Shown one piece after another: positions 41,874 through 49,056 of a stretch of DNA of 64,000 bases. Under the pieces are notes generated by a model, which was not told the DNA's origin, ran no database searches, and was given only the letters and a program-made list of their open reading frames with translations. Positions within the stretch are counted from its first letter, which is position 1; the number at the start of each line of letters is the position of its first letter. A program made the position numbers and the translations under genes. Source of the DNA: Enhydrobacter sp. (GTDB taxonomy: Bacteria; Pseudomonadota; Alphaproteobacteria; Reyranellales; Reyranellaceae); the NCBI GenBank assembly GCA_026126105.1, contig JAHCJV010000016.1, forward strand, positions 19,147 to 83,146, written 5' to 3'.

Positions 41874-42784
41874 GCTCGCTGGCCGAACAGGCCGGTCGGG
41901 CGCCACACCAGCACGCCGGCCATCAGGATGTAGACCAGCACCTGCGAGATCGCGGGCGCGGCGGCCGAGGCCGAGGCGGGCGGCATGACTGTCTTCAGCA
42001 GGTCGGGCAGGAAGGCGCGGCCCACGATGTCGATCTGGCCGACGAGCATCGCCGCGACGAACGCTCCCTTGATCGAGCCGATGCCGCCGATGACGATGAT
42101 GACGAAGGCCAGGATCAGGATGTCGTCGCCCATGCCGATCTTCACCGAGCTGATCGGCGCGGCCATCAGGCCGGCGAGGCCGGCAAATACCGCGCCGAGG
42201 CCGAACACCAGGCTGAACAGCAGTTCGATGTTGACCCCGAGCGCTGCAATCATGCGGCGGTTCGAGGCGCCGGCGCGGATCAGCATGCCGAGCCGCGTGC
42301 GGGCCACCAGCCAGGCGAGCAGGATCGCAACCACCGCGCCGACCACGATCAGGGCGAAGCGGTAGGCCGGATAGGGCACGCCGGGCAGGATCTCGATGGT
42401 GCGGCTGAGGAACGGCGGAACGGCGATACTCTTGCCGGCCGGTCCCCAGAGCACCCGCACCAGCTCGTTGAAGAACAGGATCAGGCCGAAGGTCGCCAGC
42501 ACCTGGTCGAGATGGTCTCGGGCGTAGAGCCTTCGCATCACCACCGCCTCGACCGCCATGCCCAACGCGAAGGTCGCCGGCAGCGCGAGCAGCGCCCCGA
42601 GGACGAAGGAATCGGTCCAGGTGACGAAGGTCCAGGCGATGTAGGCGCCCATCATGTAGAGCGAGCCATGCGCCAGATTGACGAGATCCATGATGCCGAA
42701 GGTGAGCGTCAGCCCGGCGGCGAGCAGGAACATCAGCAGCCCGAGCTGCACGCCGTTCAGCACCTGGATCAGCAGGTATTCCAT
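41870..42784 (-). CDS. livH: Branched-chain-type ABC transporter permease LivH (benzoate region)
   Basis: A 304-residue permease with LTLTFGIMDLVNLAHGSLYMMGAYIAW and VIIVIGGIGSIKGAFVAAMLVGQ, typical of LivH. It is separated from the upstream binding-protein gene by 89 bases that contain a perfect 11-base hairpin. Confidence 0.94.
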   Translation of the reverse strand: MEYLLIQVLNGVQLGLLMFLLAAGLTLTFGIMDLVNLAHGSLYMMGAYIAWTFVTWTDSFVLGALLALPATFALGMAVEAVVMRRLYARDHLDQVLATFGLILFFNELVRVLWGPAGKSIAVPPFLSRTIEILPGVPYPAYRFALIVVGAVVAILLAWLVARTRLGMLIRAGASNRRMIAALGVNIELLFSLVFGLGAVFAGLAGLMAAPISSVKIGMGDDILILAFVIIVIGGIGSIKGAFVAAMLVGQIDIVGRAFLPDLLKTVMPPASASAAAPAISQVLVYILMAGVLVWRPTGLFGQRA

Positions 42785-42826
42785 CGTCCCCCAGCCACCC
42801 CCTTAACCAGTCATCCTCTCAAACGA

Positions 42827-42852
42827 ACGGGAGCGCGTTGCCGCGCTCCCGT
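42827..42852 (-). terminator. Intra-operon hairpin after the benzoate-region binding-protein gene
   Basis: ACGGGAGCGCG and CGCGCTCCCGT (11-base perfect arms, TTGC loop) start 21 bases after the binding-protein stop codon. Downstream on the coding strand comes only TCGTTTGAG, a weak T-tract, so partial termination or 3'-end stabilisation is more likely than full termination. Confidence 0.65.
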
Positions 42853-42873
42853 CGGCCGCCCGCGCCGCGAGCC

Positions 42874-44052
42874 TTACTTCATCGAGCACTTTTCGTAGTA
42901 GGGGTCCTTGGCCGCAGTCACCGCAGTGGCAATTGTCTTCACGGTCATCATGCCCTGCGGGTCCTTGACCGTCTCCTGGATGTAGAAATTCTGGATCGGG
43001 AACTGGTTGGTGTTGAACTTGAAGTCGCCGCGCAGCGACTTGAAGTTTGCCTTCTTCATTTCGGCGCGAACCTTGTCCTTGTTGCCGAGATCGCCCTTGA
43101 GCGCCTCGACAGCCGAGGCGATCAGCATGATCGCGTCGTAGCTCTGCGCGCCGTAGTAGGACGGGTAGGTGTTGTGCTTCTTCTTGAAGTCCGCGACGTA
43201 GCGCTTGTTCTGGTCGTTCGGCAGGTCGTTGACCCACTCCTGGGCGCCCAATGTGCCGAGCGCCAGCTCGCCCTGCTGCGGCAGCGTGATCGCGTCGATC
43301 GAGAACACCTGGTAGAGCGGCACCGTCTTGTTGAGGCCTGACTGCGCCCATTGCTTGACGAACTGCACGCCGTGCGCGCCCGGATAGAAGATGAAGATGC
43401 CTTCGGGCTTCGCCGCACCGATCTTGGTGAGCTCGGCGGAGAAATCGAGCTGGTCGGGCCACTTGGTGTAGTCCTCGCCCATCAGCTTGCCCTTGTAGGT
43501 GCGCTTCACGCCAGCGAGCATGTCCTTGCCGGCGGCGTAGTTCGGGCCCACCACGTAGAGGCTCTTCACGCCCTTGGTGTTGAGGTACTCGCCCATCGCC
43601 ATCGGCGTCTGGTCGTTGTTCCACGAGGTCGAGAAGAAGTTCTTGTTGCACAGCTCGCCCGCGATCTGCGACGGGCCGGCATTGGCGCCGACCAGGATGG
43701 TGTCGCCCTCGTCGGCGACGGTCTTGAGCGAGGCGAGCAGCACGTTCGACCAGATGTAGCCGGAGACGAAATTCACCTTGTCCTGCTGCACCAGCTTCTC
43801 GGAGCGCGCCTTGCCGACGTCGGGCTTGAACTGGTCGTCCTCGTAGACGATCTCGATCTTCTTGCCGCCCATCTTGCCGCCGAGATGCTCCAGCGCCAGC
43901 TCGACCGAGCGGCGCATATCCTCGCCGATCGCCGCCTGCGGTCCGGAGAAGGTGCTGACGAAGCCGATCTTGACGCTGTCCTGCGCCCAAACCGGCTGCA
44001 GCCCAAAGGCCACTGCCGCGATCGTTGCGGCCCCGAACAATCCGCTTTTCAT
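42874..44052 (-). CDS. Branched-chain-type ABC transporter substrate-binding protein (benzoate region)
   Basis: A 392-residue LivK/ErtA-like periplasmic protein. The signal peptide ends near QPVWA and the mature part begins QDSVKIGFVSTFSGPQAAIGEDM. The binding-fold segments VNFVSGYIWSNVLLAS and GVKSLYVVGPNYAAGKD are typical of the subgroup found beside aromatic-acid genes. The ATG ending at 44052 has AGGGAG eight bases upstream; the GTG at 44061 would abut that site. It lies 47 bases after the ligase gene. Confidence 0.93.
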   Translation of the reverse strand: MKSGLFGAATIAAVAFGLQPVWAQDSVKIGFVSTFSGPQAAIGEDMRRSVELALEHLGGKMGGKKIEIVYEDDQFKPDVGKARSEKLVQQDKVNFVSGYIWSNVLLASLKTVADEGDTILVGANAGPSQIAGELCNKNFFSTSWNNDQTPMAMGEYLNTKGVKSLYVVGPNYAAGKDMLAGVKRTYKGKLMGEDYTKWPDQLDFSAELTKIGAAKPEGIFIFYPGAHGVQFVKQWAQSGLNKTVPLYQVFSIDAITLPQQGELALGTLGAQEWVNDLPNDQNKRYVADFKKKHNTYPSYYGAQSYDAIMLIASAVEALKGDLGNKDKVRAEMKKANFKSLRGDFKFNTNQFPIQNFYIQETVKDPQGMMTVKTIATAVTAAKDPYYEKCSMK

Positions 44053-44099
44053 GAACCCCACTCCCTGTTTCAGTCTTTCTGTATAGAAGCCGAAAACCC

Positions 44100-45986
44100 C
44101 TAGCCGCGCAATTTGTAGCGCTGGATCTTGCCGGTCGCGGTTTTTGGCAGGTCCGGTACGAACTCGATCCAGCGCGGGTATTTATAGGGCGCCAAGCTGC
44201 TCTTGCAGAGGGCGATCAGCTCGTTGGTCAGGTCTGTCCCCGCCGAGCCCGTCTGCTTCAGCACCACGATCGCCTTCGGCTTGATCAGTTCGTCGGCATC
44301 GGCCTGGCCGACCACCGCCGCTTCCAGCACGGCCGGATGGGTGATCAGGCAGCTCTCGATCTCGATCGGCGAGCACCAGATGCCACCGACCTTCAGCATG
44401 TCGTCGTTGCGGCCTTCGTAGATCAGATAGCCGTCGGGATCCTCCCGGTAGGTGTCGCCAGTGTTCAGCCAGCCGTCGACCATGGTCTCGGCTGTCTTCT
44501 CGGGCTTGTTCCAATAGTACTTTGCCGCCGATTCAGACCGAATCCACAACGCGCCGCTCTCGCCTTTCGCCACCGGCTGGCCATCGTTGTCGAGAATCCT
44601 GGCTTCGTAGCCCGGCACCGGCTTGCCGCTGGTGCCTGGCCGGTAGTCGTCGAGCCGGTTGCCGATGAAGATGTGCAGGCATTCGGTCGAGCCGATGCCG
44701 TCCAGGATGACCGTGCCGGTCTTCTCTTTCCAGCGCCGGAAGATGTCGGCCGGCAAGGGCTCGCCCGCCGAGACACAGGCGCGGATGCTGTCGAGACTGC
44801 GCGGCTTAGCGTCGAGCGCGACCAGCAGCGCGGCGTACAGCGTCGGCACGCCGAAATAGAGCGTCGGCCTGAAGCGCTCGATGTTCTCGAAGGTCGTGTC
44901 CGGTGTCGGCCGCCGGTCGTCGAGAATTGCGGTGCTGCCGGTCCACAGCGGGAAGGTCATCGCATTGCCGAGCCCGTAGGCGAAGAACAGCTTGGCAGCC
45001 GAATAGGAGACGTCGTCCTCGCCAACTCCGAGCACGCGAACGCCATAAAGTTCGCTGGTCACGACCATGTCGCGATGGGCATGGACGGCGCCCTTGGGCC
45101 GGCCGGTCGAGCCGGAGGAGTAGAGCCAGAAGCAGTCGTCGGTCGGCGCCGCAAGCCGCGCCTCGAGCGCCGGCGAGGCGTTTTCCATCTCGGCGAGGAA
45201 GGCATCGACCGTCAGCGCCGCAACCGGCACCTGCTCGAGCGCCGGCTCGATCTCGCCTGCAAACTCGGTCGAGTAGACGACGAGCCCGCAGCCCGAGTCC
45301 TCGAACATGTAGGCATAGTCGGCCGCGCGCAGCAGCGTGTTGGGGGGGACCGGCACGATGCCTGCTTTGATGGCTCCCCAGAAGAGATAGAAGAACGCCG
45401 GGCAGTCCTTCACCACCATCAGCAGGCGGTCGCCGGGCTTCAGCCCTCGCGCCAGCAGCACATTCCCGGCGCGGTTCACCTGCTCGGCCAGCTTGCCATA
45501 AGTGACGGTCTCACCATGGACGGTGCGGATCGCGACCTTGGCACCGCGCTCCGCGACATGGCGGTCGATGAACGGCACGGCGACGTTGAAGCGGGCCGGC
45601 AGATGGACCTTGTGGTCGGAGCCGAAGGAAATGCCGAATGGTAGAGTCAAGGCGGCCTGCGAGGTGAAAGTTGCCGCCTCTTCATGAAGTCCGAGGCGTC
45701 GCCCGATAGTTGCGGGATCCTGTCGGAGATCGATAACCGCGGCTATCAGAACGTAGTTAGAGGTTGAGCGATAGAAAACGCCGAGAGACCAGCGCGGCAG
45801 AACAGCCCGTCTCACCTGTGGAGCATATTCCTCGTGCAGATGCGGGAACTCCGAAATGAGGTCCAGCAGTTGCCGAACGTCGGCCGCCAGTCTTTGGCCT
45901 GCGCCGGCGGACTTGCTGCCGAAATAGGTGCGTCGTGCCCGCAGCTCTCGCGCTGCTGCGGCATCGAATATGACCCGGCGTTTCAC
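44100..45986 (-). CDS. Benzoate-CoA ligase family protein, open frame fused to an N-terminal RelE/ParE-type toxin
   Basis: The 628-codon frame has two parts. Residues 1-99 are a RelE/ParE-type toxin; residues from about 113 form a complete benzoate-CoA ligase (516 residues), with FNVAVPFIDRHVAERG at its start, the ATP loop YSSGSTGRPKGAVHAH, and the C-terminal catalytic lysine in PKTATGKIQRYKLRG. The ligase makes an aroyl-CoA, AMP and diphosphate. No stop separates the parts. The frame opens with a GTG overlapping the antitoxin stop by 4 bases. A ligase start of its own would have to be the TTG ending at 45650 (LTLPFGISFG); it has no good ribosome binding site. So either a real fusion protein or an internal start is used. 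Neighbours boxB/boxC and Liv genes support benzoate as substrate. Confidence 0.88.
   Translation of the reverse strand: MKRRVIFDAAAARELRARRTYFGSKSAGAGQRLAADVRQLLDLISEFPHLHEEYAPQVRRAVLPRWSLGVFYRSTSNYVLIAAVIDLRQDPATIGRRLGLHEEAATFTSQAALTLPFGISFGSDHKVHLPARFNVAVPFIDRHVAERGAKVAIRTVHGETVTYGKLAEQVNRAGNVLLARGLKPGDRLLMVVKDCPAFFYLFWGAIKAGIVPVPPNTLLRAADYAYMFEDSGCGLVVYSTEFAGEIEPALEQVPVAALTVDAFLAEMENASPALEARLAAPTDDCFWLYSSGSTGRPKGAVHAHRDMVVTSELYGVRVLGVGEDDVSYSAAKLFFAYGLGNAMTFPLWTGSTAILDDRRPTPDTTFENIERFRPTLYFGVPTLYAALLVALDAKPRSLDSIRACVSAGEPLPADIFRRWKEKTGTVILDGIGSTECLHIFIGNRLDDYRPGTSGKPVPGYEARILDNDGQPVAKGESGALWIRSESAAKYYWNKPEKTAETMVDGWLNTGDTYREDPDGYLIYEGRNDDMLKVGGIWCSPIEIESCLITHPAVLEAAVVGQADADELIKPKAIVVLKQTGSAGTDLTNELIALCKSSLAPYKYPRWIEFVPDLPKTATGKIQRYKLRG
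45690..45986 (-). other. RelE/ParE-type toxin domain (5' part of the fused frame)
   Basis: This segment encodes a near-complete toxin of about 99 residues: VIFDAAAARELRARRTYF (first strand and helix), AADVRQLLDLISEFPHL, then YAPQVRRAVLPRWSLGVFYR and the C-terminal strand YVLIAAVIDLRQDP, ending ATIGRRLG where free-standing relatives stop. Here translation continues into the ligase. Its GTG start overlaps the antitoxin stop (GTGA), and AAGGA lies just upstream, so the module still has the organisation of a working toxin-antitoxin pair. Confidence 0.8.
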
Positions 45987-46240
45987 GCGTCCTTGCGCTC
46001 GAGTTCTTCACGCAAGTCTTCCCATCGAATGCCTTTCGAAGGATCGCGCTCAAGAGCGTCGGCGCGACGAACCAGCTCGGCCAGTACCTCCGGGTCGAGG
46101 GGGCGGTAAAGGTCGAGCGCGGCAGAGGCCTCGGCGTTGCCCGCTCGGGCATCTCTTGCGAGGCTCAGTCGAAGGTCGTCGATAAGCTGCAGCCGCTCTT
46201 CGACGGTAAGTGACGACGGATCGATGGAAGGTTGTGCCAT
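45983..46240 (-). CDS. Addiction-module antitoxin (TIGR02574-like)
   Basis: An 85-residue antitoxin of the putative addiction module component family: SSLTVEERLQLIDDLRLSL near the N-terminus, LDPEVLAELVRRADALERDP in the middle and KGIRWEDLREELERK at the C-terminus, the toxin-binding helix. Such proteins precede RelE/ParE toxins, as here. I start it at the ATG ending at 46240; a longer frame to 46276 is possible. The gene sits inside the box/ligase operon between the Bug protein and the ligase, an unusual place for a toxin-antitoxin module. Confidence 0.82.
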   Translation of the reverse strand: MAQPSIDPSSLTVEERLQLIDDLRLSLARDARAGNAEASAALDLYRPLDPEVLAELVRRADALERDPSKGIRWEDLREELERKDA

Positions 46241-46287
46241 GGGTCCAAGTCTACCCTCTTTTCCCCCCGCTCCCAACTACCGGTACG

Positions 46288-47250
46288 TCAAAGCTTTGCG
46301 CCCGACGCCTTCACCGGCGCCTGGAAGGTCTGGACCTGGGCGGCGACGAAAGCAGCGAACTCGGCTGACGTCATCGGCCTGGTCACGAAGCCCAGATCAC
46401 CCAATCGCTCGACCAGCTTGGGATCGGCCAGCACCTCGGCCATCGCCTTGTGCAGGCGGGCCTGCGCCGCCGGCGGGAAGCTCGCGGGCGCGGACAGGCC
46501 GACGAAGTTCTCGGCGACGAGCTTCGGGTAGCCGAGCTCGGTCACCAGAGGCACGTCGGGCGCGCTCGGAGCCTTCTGCGTCGAGGTCAGCGCGATCATG
46601 CGCAGCTTGCCGTCCCTGGCCAGCGGCAGCACCTCGGTCAGCGTCACCACGGCGAAATCGAGCTGGCCGGCCATCATGTCCTGGAACATCGGCGCGGCGC
46701 CGCGATAGCCGATATGCTCCATGCTCAGGCCGAGCTCGGCCTTAAACATCTCGCCGATGATATGGCCGATCGAGCCCTGACCGCCCGAGCCGAAGGGCAC
46801 GACCTTGTTCTGGCCTTTGATCCAGGCGATCAGCTCCGGCATGGTCCTGGCCGGCACGGCTGGCCGCACCACGAAGGCGTTGGCGACGGAGCCAACATAG
46901 GCCACGTGCACGAAGTCCTTGAGCGGGTCGTAGGGCGGCTTGTCGAACAGGTAGGGCGCGATCGAGATCGGCGCGCTGTTCGACAGCATCAACGTGTGGT
47001 CGTCCTTGGCCTGCAGCACGGCGTTGGCGCCGATCGTCGTGCCGCCGCCCGGCTTGTTGTCGACCACCACGGTCTGGCCGAGTTTCTCCGACAAGGGGCC
47101 GGAGATCACGCGCGCGGCGGCATCGGAGGCGCCGCCTGGCGGGAAGGTGACGACGATCTTCACCGGCCGGGTCGGCCACTGCTGCGCGGCTGCGCCGCCG
47201 GCAGCGGCCAGCGCCATCATGAATGCCAAGGCCAGTCTGCGTGCGATCAT
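46288..47250 (-). CDS. Bug/TctC-type periplasmic binding protein (orphan)
   Basis: A 320-residue tripartite-tricarboxylate-transporter receptor: signal peptide ending AAGGAAAQ, then WPTRPVKIVVTFPPGGASDAAARVI, KPGGGTTIGANAVLQA and GYRGAAPMFQDMMAGQLDF. No tctA or tctB membrane genes are near, as is common for Bug proteins in species with many copies. Its location between the boxB-coupled gene and the ligase suggests it binds benzoate or a related acid. The start follows AGGGGG. Confidence 0.92.
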   Translation of the reverse strand: MIARRLALAFMMALAAAGGAAAQQWPTRPVKIVVTFPPGGASDAAARVISGPLSEKLGQTVVVDNKPGGGTTIGANAVLQAKDDHTLMLSNSAPISIAPYLFDKPPYDPLKDFVHVAYVGSVANAFVVRPAVPARTMPELIAWIKGQNKVVPFGSGGQGSIGHIIGEMFKAELGLSMEHIGYRGAAPMFQDMMAGQLDFAVVTLTEVLPLARDGKLRMIALTSTQKAPSAPDVPLVTELGYPKLVAENFVGLSAPASFPPAAQARLHKAMAEVLADPKLVERLGDLGFVTRPMTSAEFAAFVAAQVQTFQAPVKASGAKL

Positions 47251-47297
47251 GGAAATCCCCCTGTGTCCGTGCCCGTCACGCAATCGCCATGCCCGCC

Positions 47298-47630
47298 TCA
47301 GGCTCCGCCACGGAAAAGTGAGAAACCCCACGGCGTCATCTTGAGCGGCAGGTGATAGTGCTGCGCCAGGTCCGCGACGCCGAAGCGGAACGGCACGGCT
47401 TCGAGGAACGCCGGCACGGGAACGGGGACGCCCTGCGCGCGGTACCAGTCGCCGATGTGGAAGACCGCCTCGTACAGTCCCGTCGAGGGCGTGACGCAAT
47501 CGAGCGTGCCCTGCGGGGAGATGCGGCCGTCCAGCAGGCTCGCCCCGTCAGGGCCCTTCATCTCGACCCTCAATCCCGCAGCAGGAATGCCGCGGGAGAC
47601 GTCGAAAACGTGGATCGAGATGCCGCTCAA
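47298..47630 (-). CDS. Transthyretin-like protein coupled to boxB (hydroxyisourate-hydrolase family, divergent)
   Basis: A 110-residue protein of the transthyretin/5-hydroxyisourate hydrolase fold: SGISIHVFDVSRGIPAAG at the N-terminus with the conserved histidine, LLDGRISPQGTL, and C-terminal HYHLPLKMTPWGFSLFRGG. True hydroxyisourate hydrolases end in YRGS; here it is FRGG, so tyrosine and serine of that motif are lost. The start is a TTG that overlaps the boxB stop (TTGA), giving tight translational coupling. No other urate gene is in this operon. Function in the benzoyl-CoA pathway is a plausible but unproven inference. Confidence 0.82.
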   Translation of the reverse strand: MSGISIHVFDVSRGIPAAGLRVEMKGPDGASLLDGRISPQGTLDCVTPSTGLYEAVFHIGDWYRAQGVPVPVPAFLEAVPFRFGVADLAQHYHLPLKMTPWGFSLFRGGA

Positions 47631-49045
47631 TTGAACCGCACGTACTCGAAGTTGGCCGGCTGGTTGTTGATGCCCCGCAGCGGCGGGGAGATCCAGTTGG
47701 CGTACTTGCCGGGCTCGATCACCGCCGGACCCATCAGCGAGGTGACGTAGGCGCGGTCCTCGTCGGTCGGCAGCCACTTGCTCTCGTTGGCGGCCCATTC
47801 GGCTTCGCTCAGCATCCGCCCGTCCGGAGAGATGCGCTGGCCGGCGAAGCCGCCGATGCGGCGGTCGAAGCCGCGATGGGGCAGCTTGAGCTCGAAGTCG
47901 ATGCCCGCCTGCTCGATCACCCGGTTCCAGCGCAGCAGGCCTCGGCCGCAATCCTCGACATAGTCCTGGCGCAGCCGCTCGTTCAGCGCCGCCAGGGCGG
48001 GCACGGTCTTGCGGACGATGCGGCCGTCCTCGACGGTGTCGATGTCGTAGGTGCTGCCGGTCAGAAGGTGATCGTCCTCGATGCGCGTCTCGAGGTAACG
48101 GCCCTTCACGCCCATCGTGTAGTAATTGGCGGCATTGGTCGACGCTTCCTGGCCGAACAGGTCGAGCGATACCGAGAAGTGGAAGTTGAGGTACTTCTGG
48201 ATCGTCGGCAGGTCGATCGCGCCCAGGCTGCGCACGTCGTCGGTCTTGTGCTCCTTCATCAGGTCGCAGGTGCGCTGGATTATGCGCTGCACGCCCGATT
48301 CGCCCACGAACATGTGGTGGGCTTCCTCGATCAGCATGAAGCGGCAGGACCGCGACAGCGGATCGAAGCCCGATTCCGCCAGCGAGGCGAGCTGATACTT
48401 GCCGTCGCGGTCGGTGAAGTAGGTGAACATGAAGAAGGAGAGCCAGTCCGGCGTCGCCTCGTTGAAGGCGCCGAGGATGCGCGGCTTGTCCGGGTCGCCC
48501 GAATGGCGCTCCAGCAACATCTCGGCCTCCTCGCGCCCGTCGCGGCCGAAATAGGCGTGCAGCAGGTAGACCATGGCCCAGAGATGCCGGCCTTCCTCGA
48601 CGTTGACCTGGAACAGGTTGCGCAGGTCGTAGAGCGAGGGCGCGGTCTTGCCGAGCAGGCGCTGCTGCTCGACCGATGCCGGCTCGGTGTCGCCCTGCGT
48701 CACGATCAGCCGCCGCAGGGTCGAGCGCAGCTCGCCCGGCACCTCCTGCCAGGCCGGCTTGCCCTTGTTGTCGCCGTAGGCGATCACGCGATTTGGATCC
48801 TGGCTGGCGAGGAAGATGCCCCAGCGATAGTCAGGCATCTTCACATAGCCGAAGTTCGCCCAGCCATTGGCATCGGCGGAGATGGCGGTGCGCAGATAGA
48901 CGTCGAGTTGCGACGTGCCGTCCGGCCCCATGTCCTTCCACCAGTCGAGGAAGCGCGGCTGCCAGTTCTCCAGCGCGCGCTGCAGGCGGCGGTCGGACGA
49001 GAGGTCGACGTTGTTGGGGATGCGCTGGCTGTAGTCGATGGCCAT
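47627..49045 (-). CDS. boxB: Benzoyl-CoA 2,3-epoxidase oxygenase subunit BoxB
   Basis: A 472-residue class I di-iron monooxygenase that, with a reductase (BoxA), converts benzoyl-CoA to 2,3-epoxybenzoyl-CoA. The iron-binding helices are visible as NVEEGRHLW (ExxH near 151-154) and LIEEAHHMFVGE (near 240-244). The N-terminal IDYSQRIPNNVDLSSDRRLQRALE and SKWLPTDEDRAYV match BoxB. The ATG follows TAAGGAGG, 11 bases after boxC. The length equals that of characterised BoxB proteins. No boxA is in the window, so the electron donor is encoded elsewhere. Confidence 0.96.
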   Translation of the reverse strand: MAIDYSQRIPNNVDLSSDRRLQRALENWQPRFLDWWKDMGPDGTSQLDVYLRTAISADANGWANFGYVKMPDYRWGIFLASQDPNRVIAYGDNKGKPAWQEVPGELRSTLRRLIVTQGDTEPASVEQQRLLGKTAPSLYDLRNLFQVNVEEGRHLWAMVYLLHAYFGRDGREEAEMLLERHSGDPDKPRILGAFNEATPDWLSFFMFTYFTDRDGKYQLASLAESGFDPLSRSCRFMLIEEAHHMFVGESGVQRIIQRTCDLMKEHKTDDVRSLGAIDLPTIQKYLNFHFSVSLDLFGQEASTNAANYYTMGVKGRYLETRIEDDHLLTGSTYDIDTVEDGRIVRKTVPALAALNERLRQDYVEDCGRGLLRWNRVIEQAGIDFELKLPHRGFDRRIGGFAGQRISPDGRMLSEAEWAANESKWLPTDEDRAYVTSLMGPAVIEPGKYANWISPPLRGINNQPANFEYVRFN

Positions 49046-49056
49046 GATTTGCCTCC

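Noticed and set aside
47298..47630. Naming the boxB-coupled gene uraH
   Set aside because: The YRGS tail is FRGG and no urate genes are in the operon; a bona fide UraH domain is present elsewhere in the window.
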